Below are positions 1-7,445 of a stretch of 16,434 nucleotides of DNA, piece after piece. The DNA is from an uncultured Campylobacter sp. (lineage in GTDB: Bacteria > Campylobacterota > Campylobacteria > Campylobacterales > Campylobacteraceae): the NCBI RefSeq assembly GCF_938030145.1, contig NZ_CALHGM010000023.1, forward strand, positions 1-16,434, read 5' to 3'. The notes below the pieces were generated by a model. It saw only the letters and a program-made list of their open reading frames with translations, made no database searches and was not told the DNA's origin. Numbering within the stretch: position 1 is the stretch's first letter; each line of letters begins with the position of its first letter. A program made the position numbers and the translations under genes.

Positions 1-470
1 CTAAGCTTCGCGCGCGGATCATTGATTTTGAGGGTATCTCGGATATCGTGCCGCATAAATTTGACGAATTTTTTTGCGCGCTGGGCACGACGATGAAGCA
101 GGCGGGCTCGCGCGAGGCGTTTTTACGCGTGGATGTGGACTACGTCTATGCAGCGGCGAAGTGGGGCAAAGCAGCGGGCGTACGGCGCTTCGTGCTCGTA
201 TCAGCTCCGGGTGCGAGCGAAGGTTCGCTAAGCTTTTATCTGCGCGCTAAAGGGCAGATCGAGCGGAACGTGAGCGAGCTTGGCTTTGACAGCCTTCAGA
301 TCGTCCGTCCGCCGCTAATCCTCGGCGAGAGATTCGACACTCGCCCAATAGAGCAGATCGCGGCAGCGGTTTTTAAACTGCTGCCCGCCTGTGCGTTCGG
401 TAAATTTAGACCGCTTAGCGGCGCAAGTAGTGTCCGCTACGAGCGTGATTTTTGGCTCAAAATCCTATAA
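1..470 (+). CDS. Atypical SDR / NAD(P)-binding Rossmann oxidoreductase (HTATIP2/TIP30-like), 3' part only
   Basis: The reading frame is open from the first base of the window, so the gene is cut on its 5' side; the GTG at 48 is internal to the open frame and unlikely to be the true start. About 155 residues remain. The segment CALGTTMKQAG followed by VDVDYV, then FVLVSAPG, then the YLRAK tetrapeptide-plus-lysine (Tyr at 237-239, a YxxxK active-site pattern), then IVRPPLILGER, match the order seen in the TIP30/CC3-like atypical short-chain dehydrogenases. The N-terminal glycine-rich dinucleotide loop must lie outside the window. The substrate cannot be told. It ends 8 bases from the convergent tautomerase gene. 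The family call is fairly secure; the physiological role is unknown. Confidence 0.8.
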   Translation, partial: KLRARIIDFEGISDIVPHKFDEFFCALGTTMKQAGSREAFLRVDVDYVYAAAKWGKAAGVRRFVLVSAPGASEGSLSFYLRAKGQIERNVSELGFDSLQIVRPPLILGERFDTRPIEQIAAAVFKLLPACAFGKFRPLSGASSVRYERDFWLKIL

Positions 471-478
471 AAATTCGC

Positions 479-688
479 TCATTTTTTCTCTTTATTTTGT
501 TTGATCTCCTCAAGACTTAGACCGCTTTTACCGATGCTGTCCATACCGAGCGTTTCGATCATTATGAGTATTGCGGCTGGGTCTTTGCCTAATACGCGTG
601 CTAGCGTGTCCGTAATCTCGGCGATAATTTGCTTTTTTTGCTCTTTTGTAGGCTCTGGAGCGGCTACTTTTATATTTACGAATGGCAT
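479..688 (-). CDS. 4-oxalocrotonate tautomerase family protein
   Basis: A 69-residue protein starting MPFVNIKVA. In this superfamily the initiator Met is removed and Pro1 acts as the catalytic base, and the Pro is present here. The length is close to the usual 60-70 residues. The middle part (TDTLARVLGKDP, then ILIMIETLGMDSIGKSG) follows the family beta-alpha-beta layout and its C-terminal beta-hairpin. Members typically work as small hexamers on keto-enol tautomerisation, but many genomic copies have no known substrate, and no aromatic degradation pathway is visible nearby. The start is supported by AAGGAG (minus strand, 699-694) five bases upstream of the ATG and by a good -10 box further up. 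It converges with the dehydrogenase gene at its 3' end. Confidence 0.88.
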   Translation of the reverse strand: MPFVNIKVAAPEPTKEQKKQIIAEITDTLARVLGKDPAAILIMIETLGMDSIGKSGLSLEEIKQNKEKK

Positions 689-720
689 TTTCTCTCCTTA
701 AATTTGATAAAGTAGAGCTA

Positions 721-726
721 ATTATA
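721..726 (-). promoter_or_regulatory. -10 promoter box for the tautomerase gene
   Basis: The minus strand reads TTTGATATAATTAGC, giving a perfect TATAAT with an upstream TG-like extension. Transcription would start near 714 and leave a leader of about 25 bases with a strong ribosome site. No -35 is evident, as is usual for this group. Confidence 0.55.
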
Positions 727-792
727 TCAAATTTTAGACTGTTACCCGTCTCGCTTGCGTTCTAAAATTTAAGTAGATATATTAGAATTTAA

Positions 793-811
793 CTTTAAAT
801 TTGATTTAAAG
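793..811. promoter_or_regulatory. Inverted repeat upstream of the assT1 promoter
   Basis: CTTTAAA - 5 bases - TTTAAAG is a perfect 7-base inverted repeat. It lies about 11 bases upstream of a possible -10 (TATTAT, 822-827) for assT1. It could be an operator, but the local sequence is so AT-rich that chance symmetry is possible. Confidence 0.25.
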
Positions 812-876
812 CTAGTATGATTATTATGTGATTCGGTAGTAGTAAAATTAGTTAAATTTACCCAAAAGGAGCGAAT

Positions 877-2649
877 ATGCGTAAGAATTTTTTCGGTTCT
901 ATCGTTTTGGCTGCGGCCTTGGTGGGCGGCGCGTTTATAGTGGTGCCGCAGACGGCGAGTGCGGGCGTTTTGGCGCATCAGGTAAAAACCCAGGGCGAGC
1001 TTGGCTCGGTGTTTATCAACCCCTACGACGTGGCGCCTCTAACCGCCGTCATCGATCGCGCGGGCAAGGATATTAAGGATGTCCACGTGCGGGTGCTGGG
1101 TAAGCCAAACGGCGGCATTGACATCGCCTATAACGTCTCCGAGCATGCGCTGCTAAATCACGACGGCGTGCCGATCTGGGGGCTGTATCCGGACTATCTA
1201 AACGAGGTTGAGGTGAGCTACGTTTTTAACGGCGAAAAGAAGCTCGAAAAGTATAAAATTTACGCTCAGCCGATCGTGACGTATAGCCGCGATTATAGAT
1301 TTAGCCACATGCAAAAGATGAAGGTTAAAAAGGTCGATCCCGCGTTTAAAAACAGGCTCTACCTCATCAATAATACGATCACGAGCGTCTATAAGCCGCT
1401 TGATTGGAAAAACGGCGGTGCGGCTAGCTGGAATGATTTCACCGAAAATTTCGTCGTCGATACGCAGGGCGAGGTCAGATGGTATCTGGACTATCAGAAA
1501 TTTTACGATCGCAGCGAGCGTAGGGTGATGGACGGGGGCATGATGATGGGCTTTCATCAGCTGCCAAACGGCGATCTGAGCTGGGGTATGGCGCAGCGAT
1601 ATATGCGCTACGATATGATGGGCAAGGAGGTGTATAATCGCGAGCTACCGCGCGGCTACATCGATCTTAGCCACGAAGTTATGCCGCTAAAAAATGATCA
1701 CTTGCTGCTTCGCGTCGGTAAATACAACTACCACCACGCAGACGGCAGACTCTCGCACACGATCAGAGATCACATCATCGAAGTGGACGGTAGCGGCAAG
1801 GTCGTGGACGAGTGGGATCTGAATGAAATTTTTGGCAAAAACGTCTACCGCAGCAACCTCATCAAAGCTCTTGACGCTCGTGCCGTGTGCCTAAATATAG
1901 ACATGGACGCCAAAGAGATCAAAATCAGCGACGATCTGCCTTTCGGCGACGTGACCTCGACCGGCACGGGACGCAACTGGGCGCACGTAAATTCCATCTC
2001 ATATGACCCTAGCGACGACGGCATCATCCTCTCGCTTCGCCACCAAGGTATCGTTAAGATCGGCCGCGACAAAAAGGTAAAATGGATCCTCGCATCGCCT
2101 GAGGGCTGGAGCGCGGACTTTAAAGAAAAAGTGCTAGTGCCCGTGGATAAAAACGGCAACAAGATCAAATGCGAAAACTCAAAATGCGAGGGCGATTTCG
2201 ACTGGTCGTGGACGCAGCACACCGCGTGGCTCACTCCGCGCTACGATAACAAGGGCCCAATCAAGCACATCAGCGTATTTGACAACGGCGACGGCCGCGG
2301 TATGGAGCAGCCTGCGCTAAAAGAGCAAAAATACTCACGCGCGGTCGAGTATAAGATCGACGAGCAAAAGGGCACGGTCGAGCAGACGTGGGAGTTTGGC
2401 AAGGAGCGCGGATTTGATTTTTACAGCGCGGTTACTAGCGTCGTGGAGTGGCAAAAGGATAAAAGCACGTACTTCATCTCAAGCTCGAATGTCTATCTGC
2501 TAAAGCCCGATAAAACGATCAAAATGGTACTTGTGGAGATCGATCCAAAAACTAACGACATTAAATTTGAAATGGACGTGGAGTCTGCATCGAGAGACGA
2601 CGTAGCCTACCGTGCGATGGTGATCGATCCGAATATATTTGATTATTAA
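877..2649 (+). CDS. assT: Aryl-sulfate sulfotransferase (ASST), paralogue 1
   Basis: A 590-residue periplasmic enzyme that transfers sulfate from one phenolic sulfate ester to another phenol without PAPS. The N-terminus (basic MRK, hydrophobic core, ASA-G cleavage site near residue 29) is a Sec-type signal peptide. The catalytic set of E. coli ASST (His252, His356, Asn358, Arg374 and the sulfated His436, from the published structure) has clear counterparts: His266 in DLSHEV, His370 and Asn372 in NWAHVN, Arg388 in SLRHQ, and His448 in WTQHTA. Cys432 and Cys437 match the structural disulfide made by DsbL. Beta-propeller-type repeats run between them. The start follows AAAGGAG at good spacing. 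A strong terminator closes the gene at 2656, so it is probably transcribed alone. It differs most from the second paralogue at its C-terminal 60 residues. Confidence 0.95.
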   Translation: MRKNFFGSIVLAAALVGGAFIVVPQTASAGVLAHQVKTQGELGSVFINPYDVAPLTAVIDRAGKDIKDVHVRVLGKPNGGIDIAYNVSEHALLNHDGVPIWGLYPDYLNEVEVSYVFNGEKKLEKYKIYAQPIVTYSRDYRFSHMQKMKVKKVDPAFKNRLYLINNTITSVYKPLDWKNGGAASWNDFTENFVVDTQGEVRWYLDYQKFYDRSERRVMDGGMMMGFHQLPNGDLSWGMAQRYMRYDMMGKEVYNRELPRGYIDLSHEVMPLKNDHLLLRVGKYNYHHADGRLSHTIRDHIIEVDGSGKVVDEWDLNEIFGKNVYRSNLIKALDARAVCLNIDMDAKEIKISDDLPFGDVTSTGTGRNWAHVNSISYDPSDDGIILSLRHQGIVKIGRDKKVKWILASPEGWSADFKEKVLVPVDKNGNKIKCENSKCEGDFDWSWTQHTAWLTPRYDNKGPIKHISVFDNGDGRGMEQPALKEQKYSRAVEYKIDEQKGTVEQTWEFGKERGFDFYSAVTSVVEWQKDKSTYFISSSNVYLLKPDKTIKMVLVEIDPKTNDIKFEMDVESASRDDVAYRAMVIDPNIFDY

Positions 2650-2655
2650 AATTTC

Positions 2656-2699
2656 GCGATAGGTTGGAATTTGGCTTTTAAATTCCAACCTGTCGCTTT
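2656..2699 (+). terminator. Rho-independent terminator after assT1
   Basis: A 17-base stem (GCGATAGGTTGGAATTT with AAATTCCAACCTGTCGC, one G-T wobble) and 7-base loop, followed by TTT. It starts 7 bases after the assT1 stop. The T-run is short but the stem is very stable. Confidence 0.8.
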
Positions 2700-2778
2700 G
2701 GTGCGGATAGAATTTTGCAAATTAAGCGCGAAATTTTAAATTTTTATATAAGATGAATTTTTTAGCAAAGGAGCTAAA

Positions 2779-3633
2779 ATGGAATTTGTAAGCTTAAACG
2801 ATGGCAATAAGATGCCTATTTTGGGATTTGGCGTATTTCAGGTAGATCCGAAAGAGACGCAAAGATGCGTTGAGGATGCGATCTCGGTCGGCTACCGCAG
2901 CATTGATACGGCAAAGGCGTATTTTAATGAAGAAAGCGTGGGCGCAGCAATTAAGACGGCTCTTGCAGGTGGGTTAAAGCGCGAGGAGCTGTTTATCACT
3001 ACTAAGCTTTGGATCAGCGACGCAGGTGAGGAGCGCGCGCTAAAGGCCTTCGATGCGTCGATGAAAAAGCTAGGGCTTGACTACCTCGACCTTTATCTCA
3101 TTCATCAGCCATATGGCGATATTTACGGCTCGTGGCGAGCGATGAAACGTTTGCGCGATGAGGGCCTTGTTCGTTCTATCGGCGTTAGCAACTTCTACGC
3201 TGATCGGATCGTCGATCTGTGCGAAAACAGCGGCGTCATCCCTGCGGTAAATCAGCTTGAGTGTCATCCATTTTTTCAGCGTGAAGCGTTAAAGCGCACG
3301 CTTGAGGATTACGGCATAGCATTTGAATCGTGGGCTAGCTTTGCCGAGGGTAAAAACGATATATTTAAAAACGCCGTGCTAAGCGGTATCGGTGAAAAAT
3401 ACGGCAAAAGCTCAGCTCAGGTTATTTTGCGCTGGTTAATTCAGCGCGGCATTATCGTCATTCCAAAAAGCGTTAAAATCGAGCGAATGAAGCAAAATTT
3501 CGACATTTTTGATTTTACGCTTGCGCCTGATGATATGGCTGCTATCGCTGCGCTTGATACAGGCAAGACGCTATTTTTCGACCACGCAGATCCTGAGCGC
3601 GTAAAGTGGATAATCCATGCCTTTGACAAGTAA
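2779..3633 (+). CDS. Aldo/keto reductase family oxidoreductase
   Basis: A 284-residue (beta/alpha)8-barrel NADPH-dependent carbonyl reductase of the 2,5-diketo-gluconate reductase-like group. The length fits the family. The catalytic tetrad is complete: Asp43 and Tyr48 in SIDTAKAY, Lys76 in TTKLW, His109 in LYLIHQP. The family signatures GVSNF, NQLECHP and IPKSV (coenzyme-phosphate binding near the C-terminus) are all present. There is no signal peptide, so it is cytoplasmic. The start is set by AAAGGAG five bases before ATG, with TATATAAG near 2745 as a likely -10. Flanking hairpins suggest a single-gene transcript. Its substrate, and any link with the neighbouring sulfotransferase, cannot be inferred from sequence. 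Confidence 0.93.
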   Translation: MEFVSLNDGNKMPILGFGVFQVDPKETQRCVEDAISVGYRSIDTAKAYFNEESVGAAIKTALAGGLKREELFITTKLWISDAGEERALKAFDASMKKLGLDYLDLYLIHQPYGDIYGSWRAMKRLRDEGLVRSIGVSNFYADRIVDLCENSGVIPAVNQLECHPFFQREALKRTLEDYGIAFESWASFAEGKNDIFKNAVLSGIGEKYGKSSAQVILRWLIQRGIIVIPKSVKIERMKQNFDIFDFTLAPDDMAAIAALDTGKTLFFDHADPERVKWIIHAFDK

Positions 3634-3651
3634 AATTTATTAAATTAAAGC

Positions 3652-3691
3652 GGATTGCATGCTTTAAAATTAAGCCGCGAGCGTGCAATCC
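3652..3691 (+). terminator. Stem-loop after the aldo/keto reductase gene
   Basis: GGATTGCATGC at 3652-3662 pairs with GCGTGCAATCC at 3681-3691 (10 of 11 Watson-Crick, one wobble) around an 18-base loop. It lies 18 bases after the reductase stop. No good T-run follows, so a termination role is likely but not certain. The rest of the gap up to 3889 shows no convincing gene. Confidence 0.45.
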
Positions 3692-3856
3692 TTGCTATTA
3701 AATTTGAGCTTGAGCGAGATCAGAGATAGAGCTTGTGGCGATAAATTAGCCTGCTCGCTCAAGCGGCGTGATGGCGTAGCCTGCTATTTTATATATTTTC
3801 TGTGGGAAGCCGCCTTGCCTTTGTCCGCTTTAATCTCAAATTTACCCTTTATTTTA

Positions 3857-3862
3857 TACAAT
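3857..3862 (+). promoter_or_regulatory. -10 promoter box for the DsbA-like gene
   Basis: TACAAT preceded by the T-rich run TTTATTTTA fits a Campylobacter-type sigma-70 promoter. The start would fall near 3869, giving a leader of about 20 bases that contains AAGGAA at 3880. Confidence 0.45.
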
Positions 3863-3889
3863 CTTTAAAATTTACCGCGAAGGAATTTT

Positions 3890-4543
3890 ATGAAAATACT
3901 TTCTAAATTTATACGAATTTTGGCTACCATTTGTCTGCTTGGCATTGGCGCAAACGCGCTAGAGGAGGGCGTTAATTATCAAGTGCTGCAAAAGCCGCTA
4001 AACGTGCCTAAAAATAGCGTCGTTAAAATTTTTAACTACGAGTGTCCGCACTGCTATGCGTTTGATAGGACGGTCACGCCGCAGCTGATGAAGAAGCTTG
4101 AGGGGACGGAGTTTTTGCCGTGGCATCTAAAGACCAAAGGCGTATTCGGACAGACCGCAAGCGGCGTATTCGCAGCCCTCATCGTGCTTGACGAAAAGGA
4201 CGACGTGAGCCTGCTAAGCGATGAGTCAAAATTTAAAAAGGCGAAATTTGCGATTTACAAAGCGATCCACGACAAAAAGGACGATTTTGGCGGCGGCAGT
4301 GATAAACAAAGGTTCATCAAAACCGCGCTGGATGCCGCGGGCGTGAGCATGAGCGAATATGAAGCGACGCTTGCCAGCAAAAAGGCGCAGGCTCTGCTCG
4401 CGCAGTGGGACGCGGGCTACGAGGTCGCGGTGATTTCAGGCGTGCCAGCGTTCGTCGTGAGCGGCAAGTATCTCTTAAACACGGCTTCGTTCGGCTCCGT
4501 CGATGAAATGGCCGTCGCGGTAAAAGAGCTGCTGGCGAAATAG
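3890..4543 (+). CDS. dsbA: DsbA-family thiol:disulfide oxidoreductase, CPHC active site
   Basis: A 217-residue periplasmic thioredoxin-fold oxidase that donates disulfides to exported proteins. Residues 1-23 form a signal peptide ending ANA. The active site is Cys52-Pro-His-Cys55, the canonical DsbA sequence, within FNYECPHCYAF. The cis-proline loop is Val185-Pro186 (GVPAFVV). A helical insertion lies between about residues 65 and 175, as in DsbA. It is clearly homologous to the dsbL product encoded at 8077-8733 (shared SKF, EKPL/QKPL, HLKTKG, LDAAG and GVPAFVV blocks) but has a different dipeptide between the cysteines. No DsbB/DsbI gene is adjacent, so it either shares the DsbI of this window or uses one elsewhere. 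The start is supported by AAGGAA four bases upstream. Confidence 0.93.
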   Translation: MKILSKFIRILATICLLGIGANALEEGVNYQVLQKPLNVPKNSVVKIFNYECPHCYAFDRTVTPQLMKKLEGTEFLPWHLKTKGVFGQTASGVFAALIVLDEKDDVSLLSDESKFKKAKFAIYKAIHDKKDDFGGGSDKQRFIKTALDAAGVSMSEYEATLASKKAQALLAQWDAGYEVAVISGVPAFVVSGKYLLNTASFGSVDEMAVAVKELLAK

Positions 4544-4730
4544 GTCTTGTCGCATTAAATTTGGTCGCGTCAAAGTAAACTTTGTTTTATGCGCCGCGTT
4601 AAATTTGGCTGCGAGGCTTATAGTAAATTTTATCGCTAAGCCGCGCGACACGATAGCGACTAAATTTTATGTTTTAAAGGAGTGGATCTCGGCGAGTAAA
4701 ATTTGAGCTAAAATTTAAAAATTTGACTTT
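4544..4730. other. Intergenic region with weak hairpins, convergent gap part 1
   Basis: No gene is visible. Two weak hairpins may end the dsbA transcript: CAAAG/CTTTG followed by TTTT (4571-4588), and GGCTTA/TAAGCC (4615-4642). The phrase GCATTAAATTTGGTCGCG recurs imperfectly 40-odd bases later as GCGTTAAATTTGGCTGCG. Confidence 0.4.
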
Positions 4731-5072
4731 AAATTTGAACATAAAAAATTAAGGTGAAGTATTTTTACGTCAGACGAGGCAGCGGCGAACGAGGCGAGGG
4801 AGCGGGTTCGGTCGTCCGTGACCGAAGCCGAGCGAGCCGCTTTCTGCTTGCAGTTGCGAATGTAACGAAGCAAAGCGAAGTATGGTGGAAAAAGACGAGC
4901 CACAAAATAAAATTTAACGCCAAATTTGAACGTAGAAATTTCAAAGCGAAGTATTTTTGTCATAGACAAGGCGGATAAGCAAGGGCAAAGGAGCGTATAT
5001 ATAATACGTGACTGCAGCCCGCAGCGAAATCCAACGAAGTATAGGGCAAAAAGACAAGCCGCAAAGTTAAAT
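4731..5072. repeat. Diverged tandem direct repeat, two units
   Basis: Unit A (4731-4921) and unit B (4922-5072) align along their whole length. Both open with AAATTTGAAC, continue with a G(T/C)GAAGTATTTTT block and an AGAC(G/A)AGGC block, share a GGAGCG and CGTGAC core, then GAAGTAT with AAAAAGAC(G/A)AGCC, and close with an AAATTTA-type run. Unit B is about 40 bases shorter in the middle. GAAGTAT occurs four times (4756, 4878, 4948, 5037). The core of unit B, CGTATATATAATACG, is palindromic. No convincing protein is coded on either strand. The repeat lies exactly between two convergent gene ends, dsbA and the response regulator, and unit B abuts the regulator stop codon. Function unknown. Confidence 0.7.
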
Positions 5073-5753
5073 TTACTCGCCGTTTAGTAAGATGTATCCG
5101 CTCTCGCTAATATTTTTAAACCTCACCCCCAGCTCCCGCTTCAGCCTCAGCACGACGTTTTGTATCGCGCCCTTACTCGTTTGCTCGCCCTCATAGACGA
5201 ACTCCTCGATCATCTCGTAGCTCACGAGTTTGTTTAGATTGTACGCAAAGAGCCAAAAGAGCTTGTTTTGCAAAAATGATAGATAAATTTCCTCGCCGTT
5301 TTTGTAGATCTTTTCTTTGGCGAGATTTATGCTCGTTTGCGGGCCCAGGCGCACGAGCTTTTCGCCCTTTTCGTAGGTTAGAGCCACGAGCAGGCGGCAA
5401 AGCGCGGCGATATCGACGGGCTTTTTTAGAAATGACGCCGCGCCGTGCTCGATGCTTTTGATGAGGTTGTCGTCGGTGTCGTAGGAGGTAAAAACGATAA
5501 ATTTTTGCGCGGGTTTGATGCGCATCATCTCCTTCATCATCTCAAAGCCGTTCATCGCGGGCATGTGGATGTCGGTGATGACGATGGCGGGGGCTAGCTT
5601 TTTAAAGCGCTCCAGCCCCTCCAGCCCGTCGCCTGCGCCCCAGACGCTTAGGCAGTAGGGCTTTAGCCCGCCTATTAGCAGCTCTTTTGCGATCTCGTCG
5701 TCCTCTACGATGAGGACGGTCAGGTCTTTAAGCAGCTTCAAATGCTCTTGCAT
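5073..5753 (-). CDS. Two-component response regulator, OmpR/PhoB type
   Basis: A 226-residue DNA-binding regulator. The receiver domain covers about residues 8-125: the acidic pair is Asp18/Asp19, the phosphate acceptor is Asp61 in ITDIHMP, the conserved Thr is Thr89 in FTS, and Lys111 sits in the KP motif. A winged-helix Trans_reg_C domain follows from about 135 to the end (LSFLQNKLFWLF, then the recognition-helix region QNVVLRLKRELG, then the wing SGYILL). It is read directly after the histidine kinase: the kinase stop and the regulator ATG are separated by one base (TGAGATG), and its AAAGGAG lies inside the last kinase codons, so the two are almost certainly co-translated partners. The target genes are unknown; dsbL-dsbI and assT are the nearest candidates. 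Confidence 0.93.
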   Translation of the reverse strand: MQEHLKLLKDLTVLIVEDDEIAKELLIGGLKPYCLSVWGAGDGLEGLERFKKLAPAIVITDIHMPAMNGFEMMKEMMRIKPAQKFIVFTSYDTDDNLIKSIEHGAASFLKKPVDIAALCRLLVALTYEKGEKLVRLGPQTSINLAKEKIYKNGEEIYLSFLQNKLFWLFAYNLNKLVSYEMIEEFVYEGEQTSKGAIQNVVLRLKRELGVRFKNISESGYILLNGE

Positions 5754-5754
5754 C

Positions 5755-7404
5755 TCACTCCTTTAAATTTATCTCAAAGCTTAGCTCAAACGTCGTCGGA
5801 TCGCCCGCGCTTAGCAGCCTGATATCGCCTGAAAGCTTTTCGTTTGCGAGCTTTTTGCCAAAATACAGCCCGATACCGCTTCCTTGCTTTTTGGTGGTTT
5901 TTGGCTGGGTTAAAATTTTATCCCGAAGCTCCTTGTTCACGCCGCTGCCGTAGTCTGTGACGGCTATCTTGCACGTGCCGTTTTCAAATTTAACATCGAT
6001 AAAAACTTGCCGCTTGGCGATTTCGTCTTTGTATCGCTCCACGACCGCGTCCTTGGCGTTGTGAATGAGGATGAGTAAAATTTGCTGCACGATGCCCATT
6101 CGCTGCGTAGCCTCTTCGTCTTTAAACTCGCGCAAACTCACCGCGACGTTTGCCTTGCTAAGCTCGGTGTGCATGAGCTTTAGTAGGTCTTTGATGCAGC
6201 GCTGCACGCTAAATTTTTGCGGAGCGTCGCTGCTTTTATAAAAATTTCTAAAAATTTCGATCGTATCGCTTAAAAGCATGGTCGCAGCCTGCCCCTTTTG
6301 CAGCATATTTTCTAGCGTCGCGGCGTCTAGCTTGCCGTCTTTTTGCAGCATGAGTAGGCTTGAGATCATCAAATTTAGCGAATTAACCGGCTGAATAAAC
6401 TGATGATTTATGCCGCTGATTAGCTCGCCCGCCTCGCTCATACGGGCTTTGTGCTTGAGCAGGGCTTCGTAGTCGTCTTGCAGATTTTTGATTTTTGAGT
6501 ACATAAAGTTATGGAGGAAATTTGCCACCAGTGCTAGCGCCGCGAACGCAAAAAGCAAGATGAGGGCGTTTTTTAGCACGGAGTTAAGCAGCGTTGCAAG
6601 CTCCTTTTCGTTATCCGTACCCGCGCCTATAAACCAGTTTAGCGTGGGGATCTCGGCGACGGAGATGAAATTTGAGCCGATATTTAGGCTCGTGATATCC
6701 TCGCCCCGCAGGAAAATCTCTTTAAATTTATCCTCGATCTGCTTTTTTAGCGCCGCATCCTTCATCGGCGTTAAAATTTCGCCGCCGTGCGTAACGATGA
6801 AGGCGTAAGAATCTGGCGCTAGCTTAAATTTTTCCATATTTTTTAGTATATTTTGCAGCTTCACTACGCCGCAAAGTACCCCCGCAAACGAACTGCCGTC
6901 CAGCACGGGCACGCATAAATTTAGCGTCGGCTCGCCCAAGGTTTTATGGCGCTGCATAAAATTTACCGTGGGCGCGAGCGTGCTTTTGGTCTCCTCAAAC
7001 CATACAAGCCCCGTGCGCAGGCTCTTTGGCATCGCTTCATCGTCGCCCAGCTCCTTGCCGTCCACGAAAATTTCTCCATCCTCGCGCAAAAACTGCAAGG
7101 CGTCAAATTCTGCGGAGTTTTCTTTAAAAAGCCGTATGAAGCCGCCGAGCTTTTCGTCGTCTTGCGAGATGCCCGCGTTTTGTATAAATTTAGCCGCGCG
7201 CACCAGTGAGTGCAGTCGCTCATCCAGCCAAAACGAGAAATTTCCGACGATATTTTCACTAGCGGCGATCTTGTTTTTATCCGCAAGCGCCGTGATCTGC
7301 GCCTTGGCGTCCTCGTAGTTTTTCACGCCCAAAAGCACCACGAAAAGGCTTGCGAAAATGATGATGAAGTAGATTTTAAAATTATGCTCGCGTAAGGCTC
7401 TCAT
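5755..7404 (-). CDS. Membrane sensor histidine kinase with a Cache-like periplasmic domain
   Basis: A 549-residue inner-membrane kinase. A transmembrane helix at about 11-28 and another at 277-299 enclose a periplasmic region of about 245 residues whose pattern (FVDGKE, CVPVLDG, FAGVLCGVVKL) resembles dCache ligand-binding domains. The phospho-acceptor is probably His334 in SGINHQFIQP. The ATP-binding domain follows, with the N box around Asn449 (LIHNAKDA), the G1 box DYGSG at 484-488 and the G2 box GSGIGLYFG at 508-516. The kinase type resembles the NtrB/DctB-like class found in epsilonproteobacteria. No ribosome site precedes the ATG; instead a TATACT lies six bases upstream, which suggests a leaderless transcript. 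It is followed at once by its response regulator and lies behind dsbI on the same strand. Confidence 0.92.
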   Translation of the reverse strand: MRALREHNFKIYFIIIFASLFVVLLGVKNYEDAKAQITALADKNKIAASENIVGNFSFWLDERLHSLVRAAKFIQNAGISQDDEKLGGFIRLFKENSAEFDALQFLREDGEIFVDGKELGDDEAMPKSLRTGLVWFEETKSTLAPTVNFMQRHKTLGEPTLNLCVPVLDGSSFAGVLCGVVKLQNILKNMEKFKLAPDSYAFIVTHGGEILTPMKDAALKKQIEDKFKEIFLRGEDITSLNIGSNFISVAEIPTLNWFIGAGTDNEKELATLLNSVLKNALILLFAFAALALVANFLHNFMYSKIKNLQDDYEALLKHKARMSEAGELISGINHQFIQPVNSLNLMISSLLMLQKDGKLDAATLENMLQKGQAATMLLSDTIEIFRNFYKSSDAPQKFSVQRCIKDLLKLMHTELSKANVAVSLREFKDEEATQRMGIVQQILLILIHNAKDAVVERYKDEIAKRQVFIDVKFENGTCKIAVTDYGSGVNKELRDKILTQPKTTKKQGSGIGLYFGKKLANEKLSGDIRLLSAGDPTTFELSFEINLKE

Positions 7405-7406
7405 AC

Positions 7407-7418
7407 GGCGAGTATAGC
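7407..7418 (-). promoter_or_regulatory. Possible -10 box giving a leaderless kinase mRNA
   Basis: The minus strand reads TGCTATACT, then CGCCGT, then the kinase ATG. An extended -10 at this distance would place the transcription start on or next to the A of the start codon. No Shine-Dalgarno is present, which agrees with leaderless initiation. Read-through from dsbI is the alternative. Confidence 0.4.
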
Positions 7419-7419
7419 A

Positions 7420-7445
7420 AAATCGGTCTGAATTTAGACCGATTT
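7420..7445 (-). terminator. Hairpin overlapping the dsbI stop codon
   Basis: A perfect 10-base stem (AAATCGGTCT and AGACCGATTT) with a 6-base loop starts inside the dsbI TAA stop. The downstream arm ends in ATTTT on the minus strand. It probably weakens or ends dsbL-dsbI transcription before the kinase gene; the short T-run suggests partial read-through. Confidence 0.6.

Noticed and set aside
1198..1557. Long antisense frames inside assT1 and assT2 (also 1845-2234, 9257-9565)
   Set aside because: They are shadows of the codon bias in the assT genes and match no family.
3683..3868. Open frame of 61 codons between the aldo/keto reductase and dsbA genes
   Set aside because: It starts at a GTG inside a hairpin arm, has no ribosome site, overlaps the dsbA promoter and shows no recognisable motif.
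4754..4978. Open frame of 74 codons through the tandem repeat, and the opposite-strand frame at 4715-4969
   Set aside because: Both run across the repeat, have low-complexity charged translations and no ribosome site; the repeat structure explains the sequence better.
4731..5072. Tandem repeat as a CRISPR array
   Set aside because: Only two units of unequal length with diverged repeats and no regular short spacers or cas genes.
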